From positions 1-11,445 of the forward strand of contig QMME01000102.1 in assembly GCA_003647095.1 (NCBI GenBank): a DNA stretch of 11,445 nt, given 5' to 3'. The stretch comes from Deltaproteobacteria bacterium. GTDB lineage: Bacteria > Myxococcota > B64-G9. Under the pieces are notes generated by a model. It was not told the DNA's origin. It saw nothing but the letters and a program-made list of their open reading frames with translations, and did no database searches. Below, piece after piece: positions 5,965-11,445 of the stretch. The position numbers and the translations under genes are program-made. Within the stretch, counting starts at the first letter, position 1, and every line of letters begins with the position of its first letter.

Positions 5965-7836
5965 TCAATCCATGAAGGTTCTGAACCAGGTCTCGAGCAT
6001 GAGCAGGTTCCATAGTTGCAGGCCCCGCGATTCACCCCGGGCATGCCGCTCGATGAGCTGCTCCACCGCCCGGGGCCGGAAGATGCCCCGCTGGCGAGCG
6101 GTGGCATCCAGCAGGGTGTCGCGTGCCATCTCGGCCAGATCCTCGCGCATCCAGCGATCGATGGGCAGGGCGAACCCCTGCTTGCCCCGGTGCCGGATCC
6201 GTTCCGGCAGCAGGTCACGCACGGCCTGACGCAGCACCACTTTGGCCGACAGGCCTCGCAGCTTGTGCTCGATGGGAATGGCCGCGGCCAGTTCCATCAC
6301 CTGGTGGTCGATGAACGGACTGCGCACCTCGAGTGCGTGGGCCATGGAGGCAATATCCACCTTGACCAGGATGTCATCCGGCAGGTAGGTCCGCACGTCC
6401 AGATCCATGATGCGGGTGGTGGGATCGCCCCCCGTCGACTCCCGCAAGATTTGCTCGAATCTTCCGGCCACCAGGTCACCGGCGATGTGCTTGAGGAATT
6501 CCGGGGTGTATAGCCGGCGGCGATCCTCCCAGGGAAAGTGGGCTATCAACCCCAGGTAGCGCTGCGCCTCTCCCTGAACCAGGCGCCTGCCGAAATCGCG
6601 CAGCGGCTGCCAGGCCGGTACCGGCAATGCGCCCAGCAGGCGCGCCAGCATACCCGGCAGCGGCCGGGGCAGGCCGGCCAGGAGGCGGCCGACCCGCTGG
6701 TAACGATAGCGACGGTATCCGGCGAAGGCCTCGTCTCCGGCGTCCCCGCTCAGGGCCACGGTCACGTGCTGGCGGGTGAAGTGGGAAAGATACCAGGTGG
6801 GCAGGGCGGAGGTGTCGCCGAATGGTTCGCCGTAATGGCGCACCAGGCGCGGCAGCAGGTCCACCATGTCGGGTTCCACGTTCATCTCGTGGTGGTCGGT
6901 GGCGAAGCGCCGGGCCACCTCCCGGGCAAATTCCAGCTCGCTGTGATCCTTGCTGGTGAAGCCGATGGAGAAGGTCTTGACCGGGCGAGAGCTGACCTGG
7001 GCCATCAGTCCCACGATGGCCGAGGAATCGATGCCACCGGAGAGGAATGCCCCCAGGGGCACGTCCGCCACCAGGCGCAGGCGCACGGCCTCCTGCAGCC
7101 TGTGGCGCAATTCGTCGGCCAACTCCGGCAGGGGCCGGGTGTCGCGCTGGTCGAAACGCAGGCGCCAGTAACGGCGCGTTTCCGGTTTCCCCCCGGGTCG
7201 GCACACCAGCAGGTGACCGGGTTCGAGCTTGCGCACGCCGCTGAAGGCACTGTCGGGGCAGGGGACGTACTGCAAGGCCAGATAGGCGTCCAGGGCCCGC
7301 TCATCGTAGCGGCGGGCCACCAGTCCGGCTTCCACCAGGGCCTGCACCTCGGAGGCGAATACCAGTCCTTCAGGCCCCCGGTGGTAGAAAAGCGGCTTCT
7401 GTCCGAAGCGATCCCGGGCCAACACCAGGCGCCGCCGCCGCCCGTCCCAGATGGCCAGGGCGAACATGCCCCGTAGCCTGCCGACGAAATCCACGCCCTC
7501 GTCCTCGTACAGGTGCAGGGCCACCTCGCTGTCGGAGCGGGAACGGAATTCGTGCCCACGCCCTTCCAGCTCGCTCCGCAACTCGGCGAAGTTGTAAATC
7601 TCGCCGTTTATCACCAGGGCCACGTCGCCGCTCTCGTTGACAAGCGGCTGGGAGGCCTCGGGGCTGAGGTCGATGATGGATAGCCGGCGATGTTCCAGCA
7701 GGGCGGGGCCGTTTTGCCAGGAGCCAGAGGCATCGGGGCCGCGGTGGGCGAGCAGGCGGCAGACGTGGTCGAGCGCCCGCCGCTGCTTGCCGGTGATGTC
7801 CTCGCCCGGCGTCAGAATGCCGCAGATACCGCACAT
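5965..7836 (-). CDS. asnB: Glutamine-hydrolysing asparagine synthase-like amidotransferase
   Basis: This is a 623-aa two-domain enzyme. The class II glutaminase domain begins MCGICGI, where Cys2 becomes the nucleophile after Met removal; this fixes the start at 7836 although the frame is open to 7896. HRGPD (31-35), NGEIYNF (77-83) and SRSDSEVALHLY (99-110) are standard glutamine-site blocks. The C-terminal synthetase domain has the ATP-binding loop SGGIDSS (266-272), YGEPFGDTSALPTWYLS (335-351) and SGDAGDEAFAGY (363-374). In the classical reaction, ammonia from glutamine is passed to AMP-activated aspartate to give asparagine. Copies in surface-glycan clusters often belong to paralogous groups thought to amidate sugar acids or other carboxylates. 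Its place directly before a glycosyltransferase and a flippase favours such a role, but the sequence alone does not exclude a housekeeping AsnB. The symbol denotes the family rather than a proven function. Confidence 0.9.
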   Translation of the reverse strand: MCGICGILTPGEDITGKQRRALDHVCRLLAHRGPDASGSWQNGPALLEHRRLSIIDLSPEASQPLVNESGDVALVINGEIYNFAELRSELEGRGHEFRSRSDSEVALHLYEDEGVDFVGRLRGMFALAIWDGRRRRLVLARDRFGQKPLFYHRGPEGLVFASEVQALVEAGLVARRYDERALDAYLALQYVPCPDSAFSGVRKLEPGHLLVCRPGGKPETRRYWRLRFDQRDTRPLPELADELRHRLQEAVRLRLVADVPLGAFLSGGIDSSAIVGLMAQVSSRPVKTFSIGFTSKDHSELEFAREVARRFATDHHEMNVEPDMVDLLPRLVRHYGEPFGDTSALPTWYLSHFTRQHVTVALSGDAGDEAFAGYRRYRYQRVGRLLAGLPRPLPGMLARLLGALPVPAWQPLRDFGRRLVQGEAQRYLGLIAHFPWEDRRRLYTPEFLKHIAGDLVAGRFEQILRESTGGDPTTRIMDLDVRTYLPDDILVKVDIASMAHALEVRSPFIDHQVMELAAAIPIEHKLRGLSAKVVLRQAVRDLLPERIRHRGKQGFALPIDRWMREDLAEMARDTLLDATARQRGIFRPRAVEQLIERHARGESRGLQLWNLLMLETWFRTFMD

Positions 7837-8036
7837 TCCCTCAGCGACTCCCGGCGGGCCGCCAGCTGTCCGGCCCGCATTGGCTACCATGCACAATCCG
7901 TGCCCGGGCAGCAGCCGCCGGGCGGGCGGATCGTGGCAGGCAGGTTACTTGGTTGGGGGACCGCGATCAAGAACGTCTGCGGGAAATGTTGCCGGCGGGA
8001 TACGCTGTGAAAAAAGTCTACGGCCAGGCGTCCCTT
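7837..8036. other. 200-nt spacer between inositol-phosphate synthase and amidotransferase genes
   Basis: This is the only large gap in the minus-strand cluster. Just after the synthase stop the minus strand has a run of six T (around 8010) but no convincing GC-rich stem before it, so no terminator is called. No good -35/-10 pair was found either. No small gene with a plausible start was seen. Confidence 0.5.
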
Positions 8037-9365
8037 TCAGAAGTCGTAATACTCGCTGCCCAGGTGGGTGATGAGGTCTTCTCCCATGAGGTAGCGCAGG
8101 GTGTTCTTGAGCTTCTTCTGCTGGATGAACAGGTCGTGCTCGGGATAGAGACCGGGGGCGGTCATGGGCGACTTGTAGAAGAAGCTGAGCCATTCCTGCA
8201 CGCCCTTGAGCCTGGCCCGCCGGGCGAAGTCGGAGAACAACGCCAGGTCCAGCACGATGGGAGCAGCCAGGATGCTGTCGCGACAGAGGAAGTCGATCTT
8301 GATCTGCATGGGGTAGCCCAGCCAGCCGAAGATGTCGATGTTGTCCCAGCCTTCCTTGGCATCGCCCCGGGGCGGGTAATAGTTGATGCGTACCTTGTGG
8401 TAGAAGTCCTGGTACAGCTCCGGGTACTTGTCCGGCTGCAGGATGTAGTCGAGCACTCCCAGCTTGCTGGTCTCCTTGGTCTTGAAGGAGTCGGGATCGT
8501 CGAGCACCTCGCCGTCGCGGTTGCCCAGGATGTTGGTCGAGAACCAGCCGTTGAGCCCCAGCATGCGCGCCTTCAGCCCCGGAGCGATGATGGTCTTCAT
8601 CAGGGTCTGGCCGGTCTTGAAATCCTTGCCGGAGATGGGCACCGAGTTCTTGTCGGCCAGTTCCTGCATGGCGGGAATATCGACCGTCAGGTTGGGAGCA
8701 CCGTTGTTGAAAGGGATACCCTTGCGCAGGGCGGCGTAGGCGTAGACCATGCTGGGAGAGATGGCCGGGTGATTCTCGCGTAGGCCCTTTTCGAAAGACT
8801 GCAGGTCCTGGTGGACATCCTGCGCCGCCAGGAAGGCCTCGGTGCTGCCGCACCAGACCATCACCAGGCGGTCCACCTGCTCGCGCTCGACGAAGGCATC
8901 GATGTCGCGCATTAGTGCCTCGGCCTTGTCCATCAGGGTGCCCTGGGTCTTGACGTTGCTGGTATCCCCGCGCAGCTTCTTGACGAAGCGCTGGTCGAAC
9001 ACCGCCGCCATGGGCCTGATCCCCTGCAGAAAGGGCTTGATCTTTTCCAGCAGGGATTGCTCCAGCACTTGGCAGTTGCTGGCGGCTGCGAAGCAGTCGT
9101 CGTGGAAGACGTCCCAGCCGCCGAAACGCAGATCCTCGATGGCGGCCAGGGGAACGAACTCCTTGATGGCCGGTGCCCGCCCCTCCGTGCGCTTGCCCAG
9201 GCGAATGGTGCCCATCTGGGTCAGCGAACCGACGGGCCTGGCCAGGCCCTGGCGTACGGCTTCCACGCCGGCAATGAAGGTGGTGGCCACCGCACCCATA
9301 CCCGGCAAGAGAACTCCCAACCTGCCGCCGGGCTGCTCAATACTGATCTCCTTCTTCGGACTCAT
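8037..9365 (-). CDS. ino1: myo-Inositol-1-phosphate synthase
   Basis: This cytoplasmic NAD-dependent isomerase (442 aa) converts D-glucose 6-phosphate into myo-inositol 1-phosphate, the entry step for all de novo inositol compounds. The N-terminal Rossmann loop reads GVLLPGMGAVATTFIAG (17-33). The catalytic domain is recognised by NNGAPN (220-225), GKDFKTGQTLMKT (246-258), STNILGNRDGEVLDDP (276-291) with its lysine-rich follow-on FKTKETSK, and CRDSILAAPIVLDLALF (361-377). It is longer than the short actinobacterial Ino1 form and shorter than eukaryotic enzymes. Its motifs resemble the long form I associate with Bacteroidetes-type bacteria, by memory only. The ATG at 9365 is preferred over the GTG at 9368 because AAGGAG lies eight bases before it. 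It heads the minus-strand cluster and would supply inositol phosphate to the fusion enzyme encoded at its far end. Confidence 0.95.
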   Translation of the reverse strand: MSPKKEISIEQPGGRLGVLLPGMGAVATTFIAGVEAVRQGLARPVGSLTQMGTIRLGKRTEGRAPAIKEFVPLAAIEDLRFGGWDVFHDDCFAAASNCQVLEQSLLEKIKPFLQGIRPMAAVFDQRFVKKLRGDTSNVKTQGTLMDKAEALMRDIDAFVEREQVDRLVMVWCGSTEAFLAAQDVHQDLQSFEKGLRENHPAISPSMVYAYAALRKGIPFNNGAPNLTVDIPAMQELADKNSVPISGKDFKTGQTLMKTIIAPGLKARMLGLNGWFSTNILGNRDGEVLDDPDSFKTKETSKLGVLDYILQPDKYPELYQDFYHKVRINYYPPRGDAKEGWDNIDIFGWLGYPMQIKIDFLCRDSILAAPIVLDLALFSDFARRARLKGVQEWLSFFYKSPMTAPGLYPEHDLFIQQKKLKNTLRYLMGEDLITHLGSEYYDF

Positions 9366-9373
9366 CACTGTGT

Positions 9374-9379
9374 CTCCTT
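9374..9379 (-). promoter_or_regulatory. strong ribosome binding site for inositol-1-phosphate synthase
   Basis: AAGGAG on the minus strand, with eight bases to the ATG at 9365 and five to the alternative GTG at 9368, favours the ATG as the start. Confidence 0.75.
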
Positions 9380-9391
9380 TCGCTCCCAGTG

Positions 9392-9414
9392 CCCCGCCCT
9401 GGCTGACGGCGGGG
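9392..9414. repeat. GC-rich inverted repeat at the predicted transcription start
   Basis: CCCCGCC and GGCGGGG form a perfect 7-bp inverted repeat around a 9-nt loop. It begins one base downstream of the predicted -10 element and covers the expected transcription start of the synthase mRNA. It could be an operator or a 5' stabilising hairpin. It has no T tract on the mRNA side, so it is not a terminator. Confidence 0.5.
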
Positions 9415-9415
9415 G

Positions 9416-9444
9416 ATGATGTCGCCGTTATCCGGCAAAGTCAA
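9416..9444 (-). promoter_or_regulatory. candidate sigma70-type promoter for the inositol gene cluster
   Basis: On the minus strand TTGACT (five of six) at 9444-9439 is followed after 17 nt by CATCAT (four of six) at 9421-9416. A start near 9409 would give a leader of about 44 nt containing the AAGGAG ribosome binding site. Confidence 0.5.
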
Positions 9445-9514
9445 CCACAAAACCTGCAAGCCTCGTGCCAAGCAACAGGTCAGCCCGGTAAGCGCCCGCA
9501 TTCTTTTTTTTGCC

Positions 9515-9544
9515 TTGCACCCGATCGGGAGGTGCTGATATACA
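9515..9544 (+). promoter_or_regulatory. candidate promoter of the plus-strand genes
   Basis: TTGCAC at 9515-9520, an 18-nt spacer and TATACA at 9539-9544 form a weak -35/-10 pair. It is strengthened by the extended -10 dinucleotide TG at 9536-9537 and by a run of eight T directly upstream (9504-9511). Initiation about seven bases downstream would fall on or next to the ATG at 9551, implying a leaderless or nearly leaderless mRNA. Confidence 0.4.
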
Positions 9545-9550
9545 GGCGCC

Positions 9551-10039
9551 ATGTCCAGCGATGCGGTCAGCCGGGCCAAGGTGCTGCAGACCAGCGCTGC
9601 CTTCCGCAGTTTCTCGGAGAGCGGGTTGTTGCTGCTGGCCAAGATTGCCCGGGATCGGAGCATTCCCCAGGGAACGCCCATCTTCGTGCAAAACATGGTC
9701 TCCGAGGGCATGTTCGTGGTGAAGGTGGGAGTGGTGGCGCTCAGCATCAAGGACGAAACCGGCCAGGAGCGACGTCTCGACCAGTTGACATCCAGTGAGT
9801 CCTTCGGCGAGTTGAGCCTGCTCATTGGAGGACAGCGAATGGTGACTGCCACGGCCGTAACCGACTGCGAGCTGATCGAGATCCCCCGCCGGGAATTCGC
9901 CAACCTGCAGAAGCAAAAACCCCAGGCCTGCCTGAAGTTGATGATCAACATCGTTCGCCAGTTCGGCAAACGGCTGGCGGAGACCCGTCAGGGCCTGCTG
10001 CCGCTGGTGGCATCACAGTTGGACAAAGCGTCACAGTAG
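9551..10039 (+). CDS. Stand-alone cyclic-nucleotide-binding-domain protein
   Basis: This is a 162-aa cytoplasmic protein made of one cyclic-nucleotide-binding (CAP-like beta-roll) domain. The phosphate-binding-cassette region is FGELSLLIGGQRMVTATA at 85-102, keeping the FGE glutamate (E87) and an arginine (R96) placed to contact the cyclic phosphate. The following CELIEIPRREFANL (106-119) is the usual C-terminal helix entry. No helix-turn-helix, kinase or channel follows, so it is not a CRP/FNR-type transcription factor by itself and probably acts through a partner. No good ribosome binding site precedes the ATG; GGGAGG lies about 16 bases away. The next gene starts 16 nt after its stop, suggesting a two-gene unit. 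Ligand (cAMP, cGMP or none) and partner are unknown. Confidence 0.82.
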   Translation: MSSDAVSRAKVLQTSAAFRSFSESGLLLLAKIARDRSIPQGTPIFVQNMVSEGMFVVKVGVVALSIKDETGQERRLDQLTSSESFGELSLLIGGQRMVTATAVTDCELIEIPRREFANLQKQKPQACLKLMINIVRQFGKRLAETRQGLLPLVASQLDKASQ

Positions 10040-10042
10040 AGT

Positions 10043-10049
10043 GGAGGAG
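10043..10049 (+). promoter_or_regulatory. ribosome binding site deciding the next start
   Basis: GGAGGAG lies six bases before the ATG at 10056. It overlaps codons of the alternative GTG-initiated frame at 10041, which makes 10056 the better start. Confidence 0.7.
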
Positions 10050-10055
10050 TGCGCA

Positions 10056-10601
10056 ATGCGAGGAAAGACGACTCTGGTTGTTCTGGCTGGATTGTTCCTG
10101 GCCACACCGGCCCTGGCCCAGGAAGCCACCATCCATCATGGTTTTCTCTTCTTCGCCGGGGAGAGCTATACCGTGGACGAGGAAACCTTCGGCATCTACG
10201 AAGACGGCCACGAGTTCGCCGATCTGATCAAGGAGAACCCGGAGGCCCTGGCCAAGTTCCACAGCTACCGCACCTGGCACATCACCGCCAACGTCTCGCT
10301 GGGACTATCGCTGGCGGCCATGGCCTTCGGCGGCGTGGCCTACATGCCGGGGGTGCAGAAGAACCTGCCCGACAACATTGGTATCTACGCCTTCGCGGCG
10401 GGTGGTGGTCTGCTGCTGCTCAGTTGCGTGTTCGAGTTCATCTCCTGGGGACAGATCAGCTCGGCCGCCGAGATCTACAACTCCGGGCTCATGGACGACG
10501 GCGCCGAGGGTCGGCTACTGCCATCTCGTCCGGCCGGATTCACGGTGGCTCTGGCACCCACCGACAGTGGCGGTATGCTGGCGCTGGGCTGGAACTTCTG
10601 A
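10056..10601 (+). CDS. Unrecognised exported/membrane protein, 181 aa
   Basis: I do not recognise the family. Residues 1-21 are a clear Sec signal peptide: a positively charged start MRGK, a hydrophobic core TLVVLAGLFLA and an ALA cleavage site before QEATIHHG. The mature part has an acidic region of about 50 residues, then two hydrophobic segments around 77-97 (NVSLGLSLAAMAFGGVAYM) and 108-130 (IGIYAFAAGGGLLLLSCVF). A C-terminal stretch follows (GFTVALAPTDSGGMLALGWNF) that ends in an aromatic residue and could form two beta-strands. The layout suggests an envelope protein anchored by a helical hairpin. The start at 10056 is supported by GGAGGAG six bases upstream and by the signal peptide beginning there. 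It lies 16 nt after the cyclic-nucleotide-domain gene and is probably co-transcribed with it. Confidence 0.72.
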   Translation: MRGKTTLVVLAGLFLATPALAQEATIHHGFLFFAGESYTVDEETFGIYEDGHEFADLIKENPEALAKFHSYRTWHITANVSLGLSLAAMAFGGVAYMPGVQKNLPDNIGIYAFAAGGGLLLLSCVFEFISWGQISSAAEIYNSGLMDDGAEGRLLPSRPAGFTVALAPTDSGGMLALGWNF

Positions 10602-10641
10602 GCATATCCTGCACGGCCGGCCGATACGGGCGGGCCAACGG

Positions 10642-10669
10642 TTGACATCCACATGACAGGCCTTAGCTT
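10642..10669 (+). promoter_or_regulatory. weak candidate promoter before the metallopeptidase
   Basis: A perfect TTGACA occurs at 10642-10647 in the 109-nt gap. The best -10 is only TAGCTT (three of six) after 16 nt, so this is tentative. Confidence 0.25.
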
Positions 10670-10710
10670 CTCGTGGTGCGTGGGGTGAACTGGGAAGGAG
10701 GGATTCAGCC

Positions 10711-11388
10711 ATGTTTTTTGACCCGATGTACCTGATCATCGTCGGCCCGGGCATACTGCTGTCGCTGCTGGCCGCCGCTTGGGTCAAGGCTGCCTTCTCC
10801 AAGTACTCGAAGGTGGCCGCCTCGAGCGGCATGACCGGCGCCGAGGCCGCCCGCCAGCTGCTGCGCTCGAGCGGCATTCGCAACGTCGAGGTGGAGTTGC
10901 ACCAGGGCATGCTCTCCGACCACTACCATCCCCTCAAGAAAGTGGTCAGGCTTTCTCCCGACGTCTACCAGGGCCGCTCGCTGGCCGCACTGGGTATCGC
11001 CGCCCACGAGGTGGGTCACGCCATCCAGGACCACCAGCGCTATGCCCTGATGACACTACGCCAGTCGCTGGTGGGCCCGGCCAACCTGGGATCCAACCTG
11101 TCGTTCGTCCTCATCATCATCGGCTTTCTGCTCCATGCAGGTGGGCTGGTTTGGGCGGGCATCGCCCTGTTCTCGGCGGTAGTACTGTTCCAGTTGGTCA
11201 CCCTGCCGGTCGAGCTTGACGCATCCCGCCGCGCCAAGCGCAACCTGGCCGCCGCCGGCATAGTCTCCCAGACCGAACTCGGGGGCGTGAGCAAGGTACT
11301 CACGGCAGCTGCCATGACTTACCTGGCCGCCCTGCTTACCAGCATCCTGCAGCTGGTCTACTTCCTCACCCTGGCACGGGACGACTGA
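10711..11388 (+). CDS. YugP-type membrane zinc metallopeptidase
   Basis: This is a 225-aa integral membrane protein of the neutral zinc metallopeptidase family that includes Bacillus YugP. The zinc site HEVGH is at 99-103, within IAAHEVGHAIQDHQRY. The family block LSDHYHPLKKVVRLSPDVY (68-86) precedes it, and LPVELDASRRAK (165-176) contains the likely third, glutamate ligand at 168. Hydrophobic segments lie at 6-24, 129-149, 150-166 and 197-219, placing the active site at the membrane. The ATG follows an excellent AAGGAGG (10695-10701) at nine bases, fixing the start. The block has His73 where I recall the family usually having Asp (DHYDP). Substrates are unknown for the family. It lies 109 nt downstream of the exported-protein gene and may have its own promoter. 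Confidence 0.92.
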   Translation: MFFDPMYLIIVGPGILLSLLAAAWVKAAFSKYSKVAASSGMTGAEAARQLLRSSGIRNVEVELHQGMLSDHYHPLKKVVRLSPDVYQGRSLAALGIAAHEVGHAIQDHQRYALMTLRQSLVGPANLGSNLSFVLIIIGFLLHAGGLVWAGIALFSAVVLFQLVTLPVELDASRRAKRNLAAAGIVSQTELGGVSKVLTAAAMTYLAALLTSILQLVYFLTLARDD

Positions 11389-11445
11389 ATCGGATCGTAG
11401 CCGGGCCAATACCTTCACCACCATGACACAGCAAAAATAACATGA
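11389..11445. other. 3' flank without a recognisable gene
   Basis: These 57 nt contain no credible hairpin-plus-T terminator and only a five-codon open frame at 11423. The final bases end in ATGA, which could be the start of a following gene, but no ribosome binding site precedes it. Confidence 0.4.

Noticed and set aside
5952..6218. 89-residue N-terminal extension of the glycosyltransferase frame
   Set aside because: It overlaps the amidotransferase coding region, is rich in Cys/Trp/Ser unlike the real protein, and the conserved domain starts at the 5951 ATG.
7837..7896. 20-residue N-terminal extension of the amidotransferase
   Set aside because: The class II glutaminase needs Cys at position 2, which fixes the start at 7836.
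8005..8036. Possible terminator after the inositol-phosphate synthase gene
   Set aside because: There is a run of six T on the minus strand, but the preceding sequence forms only a three-base stem with mismatches.
9491..9511. Run of eight T in the divergent region as a terminator
   Set aside because: No GC-rich stem precedes it and no gene on the plus strand ends there; it fits better as an AT tract upstream of a promoter.
10602..10645. GGCCGGCC palindrome after the exported-protein gene as a terminator
   Set aside because: Short self-complementary GC run with no following T tract.
1..11445. CRISPR array, tRNA or rRNA genes
   Set aside because: No regularly spaced repeats, no cloverleaf-like sequence with CCA-type end, and no recognisable rRNA segment was seen on either strand.

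Overview
The window is GC-rich, gene-dense bacterial DNA with Gram-negative-style genes: Shine-Dalgarno-led starts, overlapping stop/start codons, a surface-glycan flippase and a Sec signal peptide. The protein families would fit a deltaproteobacterial-type or similar high-GC lineage. That taxonomic reading is an inference from family resemblance and could not be tested here.

Layout. (1) Positions 1-1969 hold a complete insertion sequence of the IS1634 type. It has 13-bp terminal inverted repeats at both edges and one DDE transposase on the minus strand; its left tip is exactly the window edge. (2) Positions 1952-9365 hold five minus-strand genes. In transcription order they are a myo-inositol-1-phosphate synthase, a glutamine-hydrolysing asparagine-synthase-like amidotransferase, a GT4 glycosyltransferase, a Wzx-like flippase, and a two-domain protein joining a nucleotidyltransferase-like domain to a CDP-alcohol phosphatidyltransferase. 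The last four are packed within 13 nt or overlap by 4 nt, so they look like one transcript; the synthase is separated from them by about 200 nt. The IS has inserted at the 3' end of the two-domain gene and supplies its final codons and stop. (3) Positions 9369-9550 are a divergent promoter region. (4) Positions 9551-11388 hold three plus-strand genes: a stand-alone cyclic-nucleotide-binding-domain protein, an unrecognised exported or membrane protein of 181 aa, and a YugP-type membrane zinc metallopeptidase.

How the genes may work together. The synthase converts glucose 6-phosphate to inositol 1-phosphate. In characterised relatives of the two-domain protein, the N-terminal domain makes CDP-inositol and the C-terminal membrane domain transfers the inositol phosphate to an alcohol acceptor. 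Finding both ends of this route around a glycosyltransferase, a flippase and an amidotransferase suggests a pathway for an inositol-phosphate-containing glycolipid or surface glycan. A soluble di-inositol phosphate solute is the alternative. This is the main candidate for an undescribed system, but its product cannot be read from sequence alone. The nucleotidyltransferase domain also lacks a lysine normally found in its active site, so the donor route may be altered.
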